From Chaetoderma sp. LZ-2023a (taxonomy: Eukaryota > Mollusca > Caudofoveata > Chaetodermatida > Chaetodermatidae), in the NCBI GenBank assembly GCA_034401795.1, contig CM067367.1, positions 82,248,926 through 82,312,925 on the forward strand: 64,000 bases of DNA, read 5' to 3'. Shown here piece by piece: positions 11,814 through 23,053 of this stretch. The notes beneath the pieces were generated by a model, which saw nothing but the letters and a program-made list of their open reading frames with translations, was not told where the DNA came from and did no database searches. The position numbers were made by a program, and so were the translations under genes. Position 1 is the stretch's first letter; each line of letters begins with the position of its first letter.

Positions 11814-12032
11814 CCCTCTAATGTCTAAATTTCATCGAGAATATTTTAAATGTTCATTTCCAGGCCATGTGAAGACTATTTTTTGAAATTTTACTATTGG
11901 AATGACTGGCTCCGTTATCGAGACAGGCATTTCAGTTGTAAATCTTCAGAAATAGTCTTATCTTGGCCTGCAATTGGACATTCCTTAAGACCATTTCAGA
12001 GGCCAGTTTTGGCCGGCTTCATCATGAAAGGG
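11814..12032. mobile_element. TTAA MITE (piggyBac-type) nested in family A
   Basis: A 219-bp palindromic element with ends CCCTCTAATG and CATGAAAGGG, flanked by TTAA at 11810-11813 and 12033-12036. It sits in family A sequence (TTTATCCA to TCATATGACGTC). TTAA duplication and CCC..GGG ends are hallmarks of piggyBac-mobilised MITEs. It is mirrored at 24679-24897. Confidence 0.85.
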
Positions 12033-12619
12033 TTAATCATATGACGTCATGATCAATTGCAATATATATTGGATGACGTCATAATCAATGATGACATGAC
12101 TGACGTAGATAAGTTCACCACGAACGCATAATTGATGACGGACTACGCGTTGTTGTACGAATTGCATGTCTTTACTATTTAATAAACATGCCATAGGCAG
12201 AAGCAGCAACCAGTCAAATTAATTTCAAAATATTCAACGCTGAAGTGTGGGTGAAGCTTTGCTAGTGATGGGCGGGGCATCGCTAAAACTCGAAAGGTCC
12301 AGTGTATGTCTTTACATGTTATAGGCACCAACAATTGATAATTGGAATTGATAGTCAGGGAAGTTAAAGATCGATCGATCCCAGCACGGGCCAAGCGTGG
12401 GTGGATCTTAGCCAGAGATGGGCAGGCATTGTTAAAACTGGATTCGTGTATTACCTCAGTGACGACATCAATATCCTGATGTTAGAGACACCTTCGCTTA
12501 AATTATGCATGTCATCCTAATTCTTGTCGATACGTGTTGGAAAATATTGGAGATAATCGGTGAGATTGTGATGCATCGATTGTTATCTCGATACATTTCG
12601 ATACCGGGCTGGTTTACTC

Positions 12620-13000
12620 ATCATGTGAGTAGAGATATCCGTATCTAGATATGCCCCGCCCATTTATAGCTATGCTCTGCCCATTTCTAATACTTTCAGA
12701 CATGAATTCCCAGAATCAAAATTTCAATGTAGCTATTCTCGTAAGCTGTTGAATATTTCAAAACTAATTCGAACGAAGGCTGTTGCTGCCCACTGTTGCT
12801 GCCTATTATGCTGCAGCTCACAGTCAAATTAGTTTCGACATATCCAATTGTTTATTAAATTGTAAATTTGTCAAAGACACGCAATTAGTACACCCGTGAT
12901 GGGCATTTTCGATTTTCACAACAGATCAATACGTCATTATGATTGTGACGTCAGTTAACCAGTGACGTAATTAATTACGATAATCTATAGACCGATCGGC
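12620..13000. repeat. Family A copy inside the left arm
   Basis: CCCCGCCC boxes, the hairpin with AGCTGTTGAATATTTC and GTCAAATTAGTTTCG (12745-12850), then TTTATTAAATTGTAAATTTG and CGTCA sites. It is worn compared with other copies. Confidence 0.6.
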
Positions 13001-13059
13001 TCCCTCCATTGTAGTGAGGAGACATAATTTGAGCCATGCTGGAATGTAGCTCGAATTTG

Positions 13060-13420
13060 TTCAAGAAAATTTCTTATAGAAAATGTCCATTTGCAGACCA
13101 AGAAAGAGTTGGTTTTTTTAATTTACTGCTGGAATGACTGACATTCCAGTGGTAAATTTTCAAAAAATAGTCTTTCCATGGTCTGCAAAAAGACATTTCT
13201 CAGGACCACTGCAAAAGCTGTTTTTGACTGATATGAGTGTTAAAGCGTTAAGTTTCTGCCTGCTGAATTTCTGTAGACTACATTTTACATGGGGTTTAAC
13301 TCTGAACCTATTGAGTATTTTGAAAACGATTTGACTAAAATGTGTTGGTACCTTAGCCACCAAAAACTTTCAGGCAAATTGTTTTCAACACATTCAGCAG
13401 ATCCAGAGTTATTGCCCTTT
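13060..13420. repeat. TTAA MITE plus divergent hairpin
   Basis: Bases 13060-13250 match the TTAA MITE (GTCCATTTGCAGACCA, TGGAATGACTG, CCAGTGGTAAATTTTC). Bases 13305-13402 hold a divergent family A-like hairpin with GAAAACGATTTGAC in place of GAAACTAATTTGAC. Both recur in the right arm. Confidence 0.65.
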
Positions 13421-13599
13421 TAAATTTATTGTCTGGAGGCCTATAGCAGTCGGGTAGTTAACGTCTTCTACCGAGAAACTAAGTTCAGGCCACGCCTACC
13501 CATATGTTTGAACCGTCCAGTACTCTCGTGTACATTTTTTTTTTTAAACATGTGCATTGTCATCGGTAACTTTGCGCAGTAGAGGGATACATTTCTAGC

Positions 13600-13685
13600 T
13601 ACGCCCTCCCCCCCCCCCACACCGCTACCCCTACCGCCACGGCAACAACCCCGCACCCCCCTCCCACCCCACCCCCACTTTTTCA
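13600..13685. repeat. C-rich low-complexity tract
   Basis: A C/A-rich run including CCACCCCACCCCCAC. The inverted duplication ends inside it (13654). Confidence 0.8.
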
Positions 13686-14559
13686 GCAACAGCCCCGAGT
13701 CTAATCGTTTCAAAACATTCAACGTAATGTTTAATAAATAGTAAAGAAATAAATTTCGTACAACTGGCGGACTTTTAAATGAACGCAAGTCACTTAGCCA
13801 CTTCATTCATTCGGTATTCTGATTGTGATGCCAGTCTACATATGACGTATTTCATTATGACGTAATATAGTTGAATGACAGATTGTATCTATCCACTAAA
13901 TAACAGTTAACATTTTGGTGTGTGGTAATATACTGTCATCTGATTAGCTGTCAGTTTATCATGGCCGTTAGCCTTGTCATTGCGTATCCCCACCGCTCAT
14001 AAAATGTGCGTCTGGATAGCCACAGATTGCTTCCTCCGGGTAATGAGGGATTATAAAACAAAGGGATATATATAATTGGGTGCGATAAATCTGGCAACTG
14101 CGTCACGTTTATGTTCAACTTCACAATTATTCGTGACAGATAATGGAGATTTTCTCACTCAGTCGGACTTCCTTTACGACGACAGTCACAGATTATTCCT
14201 GGTTAGTTTACGAGATCGCTGTCAGGTAGTCTGAACTGTGTTTACAGGAATCCGCTTCAATGCTGTTTTACTGTGTAATTATCAGTGTGGATACTTTTAG
14301 GACAGACATCACTAATTCTTCATTTTATTTGCAAAAAATCGTAGGCTATCCATTTTGTAAAAGGCGTTGATGTACCATCTGCTGCATCGTGCAATAACAG
14401 CTTTCAGCAGCACGATTTTCAAAGTTTGCCACCATTTATTCCCAGCACTAGCAGATTTTAATATTTGGCTTAAATGCTAAACAAAACTGTCAAAATATTA
14501 AAAGGTGAAGCGGTATTTCATTACTCTGACCACGACAGGAATACACATGAGTAGAAACG

Positions 14560-14795
14560 CGGTGATATAGGTGGTTGTTCTGATTGGTCGAGAGGGTTGT
14601 GACATAATCTCATTTGCATATTAGGCTATGCCCACATGCCCCATATCGTCATGGCGGCGTGACCTAATTTTTATAGCTTTTAAAGGCCATGCCCCTATGA
14701 CCATGACCATGGGCATGTAGGCGTGGCTTAATACGCAAATGAGATGATGCTATAACCACCACGACCAATCAGAACAGCTGCATATCTCGCAGCCA
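14560..14795. mobile_element. Foldback MITE (family E), copy 1
   Basis: GGTGGTTGTTCTGATTGGTC and GACCAATCAGAACAGC form inverted ends; TCATTTGCATATTAGGC pairs with a TTAATACGCAAATGAG stretch, and GCCCACATGCCCC with GGGCATGTAGGCGTGG. A second copy lies at 42655-42875. Confidence 0.7.
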
Positions 14796-15125
14796 GTGTT
14801 CGGAATGTAAATCTATTGACGTGTTCTGATGATAATTGGCAGTTGCAACTAACGGTGAAATGGATGGGGGCGTGTCTAAATGAGGTCACGTGGTCAGCGT
14901 TCGACCAATTAGAATTGCACCTATATATCACTGCCGCCATTCGGCATGTCGATTTATTGACATGTTCTGACGATTGACAGGTTAAAATACACATGAAATG
15001 GGTAGCGGGAGGGTTGGTTGGGTTGGGTGGGTATAGGGGCGTGTACATAGATCTATTATTCCCTGGATAAAGAGACAATGAGAAAGTGAGAGGGGGGTTG
15101 GGGGGGGGGGGTGTGATGAAACCAT
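14796..15125. repeat. Family E-linked inverted pair and G-rich tract
   Basis: The GTAAATCTATTGACGTGTTC block (about 14808) and the GATTTATTGACATGTTCTGA block (about 14949) flank a roughly 140-bp interval. The same motif occurs beside the other family E copy at 42495-42645. A G-rich run follows at 15092-15110. Confidence 0.5.
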
Positions 15126-15940
15126 TCAGTACATAGATCTCTTTTTCTCAAGCGAATATCAGATCTAAGCCCTAAATGTCTTAACCATCAATCCGTTGTA
15201 GTTAATGGATTCTTCAGTACATAGATCTGTTGTTACTTGCCCAAGAGGCTATGGGAAGGTCACTCCAACACAGCAGCATGTGGATTTGAGGAGACTGGAT
15301 CCTGAGGACTGCAGTCAAATTATAACATGTTTGGACATGTTTGTGGTTGGCTGAAGAGAGGACGGGAAAGTTTGCCTTCAATATGTAGGTTTATTGTTAA
15401 TTCTAGAAACATCCCTAAACAGAATGGTAAATAGAATCCAGTTTTCAGTTAAATTTTTATAAAGTGAGAATGCTGACAGACAGTATAGCTAAGTGCACTC
15501 AGAAACTGAATCTTCTATTAAAAAGATTCAGAATGCGGGGTATTTCTGAACATCTGAAAATCAGGTAGAGCACAAGTGTTAGAACATATCAGTGACAGTC
15601 TAATCGGCCTGACAACAAACACCAATTTCTCAACAACTCCTAAGAGATGATTAAAATATTTTGCTAAAACCTATAAAGATGTTCTAACCATATTAATTCT
15701 TCCTGCAACATAAACTCAAAGACACAACTGTCTTAAATCAAACACATATGCCACGAATATACCAATAAACTCTAGAAAACTCACATAAGATGCATAAGGT
15801 AGATAATGATAATGATGATACAAAGATTACAATCCCAAAAGCGTAAGGCAAATCACAAAACTAATGAGCTGCGTCAACAAACGCTAAGATAACACCACAC
15901 CCTTTATAGATTACATCAAAAATAAATGAAGCCTTTTATT
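15126..15940. other. Spacer, nothing recognised
   Basis: AT-rich DNA with no supported gene or repeat match. Confidence 0.4.
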
Positions 15941-15944
15941 TGTA

Positions 15945-17285
15945 ATCACCCTATACTAATAAATGGAAGTAGATCCCACCATGCAAGAAATGAAAGAGGA
16001 AGATCCTACTAAGACAAGAACAACAAAAACACAGGAAAGGGAAGTAAGTAGAATACAAGTACCGGAAGTGCTAGCTAACCTGCTAGAGAAATAAAAATAA
16101 TGACTGGAACCAGAAGAAGCCTCTAAAATGTGAAAAAAACGGAATAACCAGAATAAGAACTAGCCGTGAAATAAGAAATGGAAAAAACCTAAACTGGAAG
16201 TGTGAAAAAATCATGCAAGCTAGAAATGGAGGAAGCCCCAAAACACAACCAAGTCAAAACCAAAAGAGAAAATAAGCAGAAAGATAGATATAATGAAAAT
16301 AAGAAAAAAGGAAAAACAATAAGAGATCAGGAGAGAAATTACATCATGAGATCTATAACAAAACAGGAATAGATCTTCTGAGCAACCAACAAAGGAGACC
16401 CTAGGCTGAGAAAAATCCAACCATATAGAGGAAGAGAAAATTCCAAAACAACAACAACAACTACGTCCTCAGAATCCAAAGAAGAAGTAGAAAATGATCA
16501 TGTGAAATATCCCAACCTGGGAAAAAACCTTGAGAATTAAATCGGGGAATGAAGAGGAAAACCTGGATGAGATCGAACAGAAGAGGCATGAACACTATAA
16601 GCTAACAGAGAGGATGAAGCCAACCATTTTAGAGGAAAAGGCCTAAGATGAAAAGAGGAGACAAAACTACAAGGCTTAGCAAAATAACTCTAGAAAGAGA
16701 AGATAAGGATGGACAATGAGAAAAAGAACCATCACAAGATGAAGGAAGACAACCAGATGGAAGCTTAAAGAATAGCCGAAAAGCCGGAAGCAGAAGGAGA
16801 AGTAAAACCATTAGTGGGAGAAGACAAACAGGAAGCTGAATAAATATGGGAACCCGAAGAATACCCCCAATTTGCCTGATCAGGACGCGGAAGTGAGCCT
16901 ACCATAGAATGGATCTACCACCATAGAGAAAGCGGAAAGAGACAGATACATGGAAAAGGAATATACTACCAATCAAGGAAGAGAAATGAGTATGGAAACC
17001 GGGAGTAGAACCAGAGGAACCTCTATCAGAACACAATCTAGATTGGAAATGCAAGGACAACTGAATGCAGAAACGGGACTTGAAGCTGAATCCTGACAAT
17101 AAGTCAACTTAAGTTAACTTAACATCAGAAGAATACAAACCAGAAGTGGAAATTAAACCAGCAATGGAATCATGATAACAGGACAAAATCCTTGCCACCA
17201 GAAGATAAATAGGCACCATAAATGAGTAAACCGGAAGCAGAAATTTGACCAGAAACAGAATCCTGGATATATATTCTTAGCATCG
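15945..17285. repeat. Purine-rich decayed tandem array
   Basis: The plus strand is strongly A/G-rich over 1.3 kb. Short motifs such as CCGGAAG, ACCAGAAG, GGAAGTG and AGAAATGGA recur irregularly, with intervals often near 30-45 bp. Open frames on the minus strand are low-complexity Ser/Leu/Phe-rich and not credible genes. Confidence 0.55.
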
Positions 17286-17955
17286 GATGTTAAGTTCTCT
17301 AACCCTCGGCACTGAGTCCAGCTTTTCTTCCTGTGTATGCCCTATTGGACGAGGATCAGAACCAATAATTGACCCTAAGGACGATTTCTGATTATTACCA
17401 GTCATATTGGTCAGTGCCAATACTTGGGATGATGAAGATGGCAATTGCGAGTGGCTTTCCCAAGCTTTACATGGCTTCTTGGAGGAAAAGTAGAAGGCTT
17501 GCTAGCTGCTCCAGAATGCTTCGTTAATCCCTTTTGGATGGCTAGCCTTCTGATGTGATGTGATGTTAGCGTCCCCATTTTGAACAATGTTTTATGTCAC
17601 CACTATCATCTCCTGATGAACCATCCAAATATATACCGCTTGGGAAAAGACAAGAATGTTGAGAAGAATATAGAGCTGCTATAAAGCTGAATCAATCTTT
17701 TCATCCAACGAAATTGGAAGTACGGTCACAAAATACTGGATTCTTTTGGACAAAAAGAGCCATAGCAGCATTTTTCGGTGGAGACCATGCTAACCATCTC
17801 TTAAAGACACAAAATGAATGCAAAATAAGGCATTCATCCAGGCTAGGTGAAAAAAGCTTTTGGTTTTGGCAAATTTTCAACGTATTTATGAGCTGGTCTG
17901 TATATATGATTACTATATTCTGCGGCTGTAGTAGTAGGAACATCCTACATCTGCA
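17286..17955. other. Spacer, possibly LINE 3' flank
   Basis: Lies downstream of the minus-strand LINE fossil and may include its 3' UTR. A 98-codon plus-strand frame (17714-18010) overlaps it but shows no domain I recognise. Confidence 0.35.
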
Positions 17956-17956
17956 A

Positions 17957-19460
17957 TCAGTCATTCTTCTCTTTTGCCCACTGTGTTTTGTCCCCAGCCG
18001 AAATCATTAGCTTCCTCATATCCATTCTTGACTTGAATGTACCGACTCCTGCTTTCTTGAGGTCACCTCATAACATGCTTAGCAGATTTATGCAATGACG
18101 TCATCTCCTGGCTTTGTATTTGCTGGCTCCCAATATGGCTAATTCCAAGGCTCTCTGTTCTGGTTGGCGTGTCTTCTGGCATCCGTAGCACATGGCCAAA
18201 CATAAACCCTCTTTGCTGGGTGACTGTCACAGACAGCAACGATGTATTACACATTTTGTACAGTGCATCGTTGGAAAGTATGCTGTCTGGCCATGGATGT
18301 CCAGTGATGGTGCGTAGGAGTTTTTCTAGAGCTGCCTTTGGAGCTGCCCAGCTGTTATAGTTATACGGCATTAAGGATACACAGGTTGCATTGTATAAAC
18401 GTAGCCTTTTTATCAATGGCATCTTTGATCTACGAATCCATAGCTTCCAGAAGACTGGAAAGCTATATTCTCCATGACACTGCAAACAGCAAGGTCAGCA
18501 GAACTGCAAAGCAGTGAGCCCAGGATTTTACTTTCCCTCAATGGTTCGTCGCCAGAAGATCGTCATTTTCATTAGTTTCATGCTTTATATATATGTATAT
18601 GTGGGTGAACTCTGTTTTGGATTTATTCACAAAGCGATTCTCAATTTTTAGTTGGCTTGCAGCTATTTGGAGAAGTTTGTCACTGTGTTTCCTTTCCTTC
18701 TCTATGAAGTCCACATCGTTGGCATATTCGATCTCTAGCTGCATTCCCAGTATTGACATTGAGGGGTTTGGTCTTGTGGAACTTTCCCACACAGACAATG
18801 CAGCAGCAAAGCAACAGGTGAAAAGCACTGGCGATAGACCATCTCCCTGTGGGGTGGGGGGGGGGGTGCAATTGATGTCAGACTCTACAGTCTTCACTGA
18901 CGTGACTCGTACTCTCAGTTTGGTGTCTGCAAGCTGAAGTCTCACTAGACATAGCTCATTTTCATTGCAACTGGCCTGGTTAGTACGTCTATGATATTTG
19001 AGCATTTAATTGTATCGAAGGCTTGCGATATGCCAATGCCCATTTTGTGGAAATCCCAGTTTGGACACAGCTACCAACACAAAGCATGCATTGAGCCCAT
19101 GCGATCTCTGCGCAGCTGTGGTCACGTTTGAAGACACTTTGATATGATCTGATGAAGTCATCGATCTTGTCTCAGATGTGGCATAGAGTAACATTGGATA
19201 GGATTTTCTGTAAGCTGTTGAAGAGCACAGATTGGCTGGGGCCAGGTGTCTTATTGGGCTTGGGTAGTGTGATAAGGGTGCCTTTTCCTACAGCATCGAT
19301 GAGAAGGAAGGTGGTGCATAAAAGCTGAATTGATTAGGTGCGTTATCGGTTTTCAGATAATGTCACTTGCATATTTGAATAGTTCATTGCTCATGCTATC
19401 ATGTCCAGATGCATGTCGATTTTTCAGGGCACTGAGTGCCTCTCAACTTTTGCTGTTTTA
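17957..19460 (-). pseudogene. Non-LTR retrotransposon reverse transcriptase, fossil
   Basis: Minus-strand translation gives ordered reverse-transcriptase landmarks of a LINE. Near 19290-19200 is GTLITLPKPNKTPGP; the palm block PQGDGLSPVLFT lies near 18850; YANDVDFIEKER near 18730 is the catalytic box with YADD changed to YAND. The C-terminal module near 18390-18170 reads LYNATCVSLMPYNYNSWAAP and then FGHVLRMPEDTP. A terminal piece reading KAGVGTFKSRMD lies near 18040. The endonuclease part is absent, so this is a 5'-truncated copy. There are several frame changes (around 19180, 18870 and 18490) and stops. The lost Asp and the breaks make it inactive. RTE/Proto2-like affinity is a guess from the C-terminal pattern. 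Confidence 0.8.
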
Positions 19461-20985
19461 ATTGGTGTTAGTAATGGCCTGAGAGGAGAAGATATATACC
19501 TCCAGAAAAGGGCGGCAAAATAAGCAATCAGTCTAAATAGAGCCATCTAGAAGCTAAACTTCAAGTGGGGTTAAAAGGCTTATGGTAGTAAAAGCCATGA
19601 TAAGGAATGCATAAGAGGCACGATAATTCTTCAAAACGAAGTCATGAAAATCAGTAACACATGTTGCATGTGTAATTAAAATACATGTATGAAAACAGTA
19701 AATCAAGAAAAACATAATTACGTAATCAAGGACTTCATCTGAGGCATTTTCCAATTAAAAATGATTTCACTATGACTCCACAAAGATAAGGTTTGAAAAT
19801 TTGTTTCCGAAACTATATAACATCTGCACAATTTGGCCAGAAATTAAATAGGCAAGTTCTGCTTTTCATGGGCGCAAGTGTAAGCTCATGTGCATGCGCA
19901 GTGACACAGGTTTGTCACAGAGTTCATTAGACTGGTGCCATTCAAGGCATGTATGTCTTTAGGGGAGTTAATACATTCTAGAAGCCTAGACTATGATTAA
20001 GTAAGTTGATGTTCTTGTGTATTGAGACTTACAAGATAACGTTAAATTTTTTCTGTGCTAAATCTGGGTGGCTTGAAATTACCAAGTAGTGATTGAGCTG
20101 TATAGACTTTGGCAGTGTAATAACAACTCTGGATAATAAACGGATTTTTAAAAACAAACCATGACACTGACTCCAAATAAATATTCTGAAATTGTAATGA
20201 GTGTATGTTTTAAGCTCTGAAATCAGTAGTCTACAGGCCAAGAATCGCATCGATGGACATACAGATGGACAGCAAACACTATCATATAATCTGGTCCGCT
20301 TTGCATACGAATATCAATCCTTTCTAACTTATTTGACAGAAAGCTGCTCCTTCCCCAAGAAGCAAAAGTTCCAGTCAAATTGGTTTTAAAATATACAGTT
20401 TGTCTACAAAATTCTCATGAAATTGAGCCTCTAGGATTGCAAAAGTGAAGTCATTAAGTCTAACAGTATGGTTGTGTTGAAATAGATGTCCTGGAATTTC
20501 AGTGTCCAAAGATTTTATATTATAAGACTTATCCATGACTTAGAGAAAAGTAGATTGTCCAGGATTTCCAGTATTTCCAGGATTTCCAGGATTTGGCTAT
20601 AAAGGCCTATAAATCATGTTTCGCGTCTGTTGTATGATGTCAGTAGGTGTAATCCCATACAATGTCCATTCATAGATATAAAACACTCCACTCTAAGTAT
20701 GATAATGTAATCGTCTGATCAATTCGTCACTAGTTTGTAAATGAAATGCAGCTATTCAAAAAGCTAACTGGTACCATCAATATCCACTGATTGATCGTGA
20801 CATCTGATTCTGAAAAGCGGTAAGATATTAGTCATGAAATATTTACACCACAAGTGGAGTTAAGAGCAAAATGCTCACGGACTGAGAAGTATATGGGCTC
20901 CCTTCAGAGCAAGTGTAACTGCCCTACTAAGTCCATGTGTGGGTCAATCCATAGCAATATTGGGTCACGTGTTTTCGTGTAGTAC
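19461..20985. other. AT-rich spacer
   Basis: No supported gene. A short run of GATTTCCAG repeats lies at 20555-20600, and a lone CAAATTGGTTTTAAAATATA (20375-20395) may be a worn family A arm. Confidence 0.45.
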
Positions 20986-20987
20986 AA

Positions 20988-21362
20988 TAGATGGATCCGA
21001 TCTGTCACTCAAGTATCTGACATCATAATCAATGACTTCACATATGTAGAGACCGGTGACGTCACAATCATATTTGACGGAGAATACCCCATCATGGGGC
21101 TAGAGAACGTTGTTAAGTGTACGAATTCACCTAATGTCTGTGTACCAATTGTATGTCTTTGATGGATTTTCTATACAATAAACATTCTGTGGAATATGTT
21201 GAAACTAATTTACTAACAGCTGTTGCTACCATAGGATGCACCATTACCTGGCGAAATAAGGTTCCAAATATTCAACAGCTTGCCTTAAAAATGGTATTCT
21301 GAAAATGCATGACTCAAAACATATAAATCGATCCCAACATGCGCAAAACAGAAACAGGGCAT
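20988..21362 (+). mobile_element. Family A2 MITE, worn copy
   Basis: Starts near ATGGATCCGATCTGTC, with CGTCA sites, TTGAAACTAATTTACTAACA, AATATTCAACAGCTTGCC and a degenerate right end near GGGCATTGTATC. Confidence 0.6.
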
Positions 21363-21589
21363 TGTATCTAGGCTGCTTAATCGAATAATTGTGATTATTC
21401 TTAAATAATCGATTGTGGTCATCTCAAAGCAATAATTGCACAAGCCTAGAGATAACTACTAGAAACATTTACCAATCTAATTTCTGTAAAGAAGGTATAA
21501 TCGGGGTTTTATTCAAATTGGCCCAGTGGTTAATAAGTAGTTTTTATGATTTTCCGAGAAATTTTCAGAAAATCTAAGTATCCACCAAC

Positions 21590-22620
21590 AACGCTACATT
21601 TTGATTGATCCATGGTGGCCATGGTTTTTTACTTATGAATTTTTCATGGACAACCTTTAACCTTCCACTCAACGGTTCTGGAAAAGTAATTTTTGCGAAA
21701 ACTAGGTCATCCAAGTTGACCGACGAATCATTTGGCCAATCAACGTACCTTGAACAAACTTGCTGTTGCCACAGATGATATTTCATGAGTTACGAATCGA
21801 CGCCCCGGCCCCCCCCCCTGGTTCCGGTTTCCTTTGAACAGACTCAGATCTCTATGACCTAAAAATGCTTTCTGACAAATATAATTGAGATCTGTCCAGA
21901 GGTTCTCGGGATAAAGGCATTTTAAATTTCGTATTGCTTTAGTAAGGAGGATTTTGGTGGTGAAATGATCCAAGATGGATGCGAAAGGCTTTATCTGAGA
22001 GTTTCGAAAGTTGAAAGTTGAAATCAACATACCCCAAAATTTTTATAAAACCAATACTGGATTTAAAAGCAATCAAGCAAAAAAATCAAGTATGGCCGCC
22101 AAACATGCTATATTTTGATTGGTTCATGGCGGGTATGGTTTTTTATGCATAAATTCCTTTGAACAAATTTTGTTGCCGCTTTGTCCCTAATTATATCGTC
22201 CAAATTTTGGCAAGATCCATTAAGCGGTTCTGGAGAAATTGTTTTCGTGAAAACTCACTCATCCAAGATCGCCACCAGACAATTTGACAAATCAATTTCC
22301 CTCGAAAGGAATTGGTTCCGCTCTTGACCCAGATGATATTTCTTGATTTTGAATCGATCCCTCACTCAGTTTTAGAGAAGATGTTTAACGACGTTTCTAA
22401 AAATCGGCAAAATCCAAGATGGCCATGGGCCAAATTACTCAGTCAGCTTCGTTTGCACAAACATGGATTTCTATGCCATAAGGACGCTTCCTGCCAATCA
22501 TAATTGAAATCGGCTAAGTAGTTCTTGAGAAGAAGTTGTTTAAAGAAAACGTTGACTGATGACAGATGGACGCCAGATGACATACCGACGATGGATGGTC
22601 ACCATGGCATAAGCTCACTT
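21590..22620. repeat. Two decayed ~250-bp repeat units
   Basis: ATTTTGATTGATCCATGG (21599) and ATTTTGATTGGTTCATGG (22112) start related units. Both then have ATGGTTTTTTA, CGGTTCTGGA, CGAAAACT, CATCCAAG, CAGATGATATTTC and an AATCGA-CCC ending. They are about 510 bp apart and strongly diverged. Bases 22555-22620 carry GACAGATGGACGCCAGATGA and ATGGTCACCATGGCATAAGC, a familiar invertebrate repeat tail. Confidence 0.6.
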
Positions 22621-22628
22621 GTTCTTAC

Positions 22629-23053
22629 AGTTTCCATTCGTAAAATCCAATCGATGGCTGAAAAGAATAACTGAAAGATGAAAACATGAAATAGAATGTA
22701 ACATGATATGATTAAGACTTTATTCAGTAAAAGATGTATAGTGAATCCTAGTTGAAGAGATATTCAATAGTGAACTCGTATAGCTCTAAACCACGAAGTG
22801 TTCACTCTGAGTTCTGATGATCAAGTGATTTGAAAAAGCAGACCCTCTTATATACTAGGCTGAACTGTCAATCGGAAATCATACTTGAATTTGATTGGAC
22901 GAGCGGTAGGCGCCCTAATGATCAGCTGAGGGGAAATGAGCAGGGGAAAGTATGATTAATGATCTGTTGTAGATGCGTTAAGAAACCTTAGCTGTACTTA
23001 AAAGTACACTCGCACTCATGAGTACAGAAATGAGCGGGAAAGCTATGGATTGG
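22629..23053. repeat. Left terminal inverted repeat of Polinton-like relic
   Basis: The reverse complement matches 28160-28672. From the outer end inward it holds the AATCCAATCGATGGCTG end, TTTATTCAG, a TATATACTAGGCTGA box on the minus strand, then CCAAT-bearing units. It stops where the duplicated block begins. Confidence 0.85.

Larger units (their letters stand above)
10984..13654. repeat. Inverted duplication, left arm
   Basis: This 2.67-kb block is repeated in reverse complement at 23053-25734. The match holds across several unrelated repeats (family A copies, a TTAA MITE, a worn A-like hairpin and C-rich DNA), so it is a copied chromosomal segment and not a single transposon. Sampled stretches differ by only a few per cent. 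At its left edge family A sequence continues normally, while in the other copy it is cut, which suggests this arm is the source. Confidence 0.85.

Noticed and set aside
16220-17099. Minus-strand frames rich in Ser, Leu and Phe
   Set aside because: Products of purine-strand bias in the decayed array.
17701-18010. Possible host exon in overlapping frames of both strands
   Set aside because: No recognisable domain and part of it overlaps the tail of the LINE fossil.
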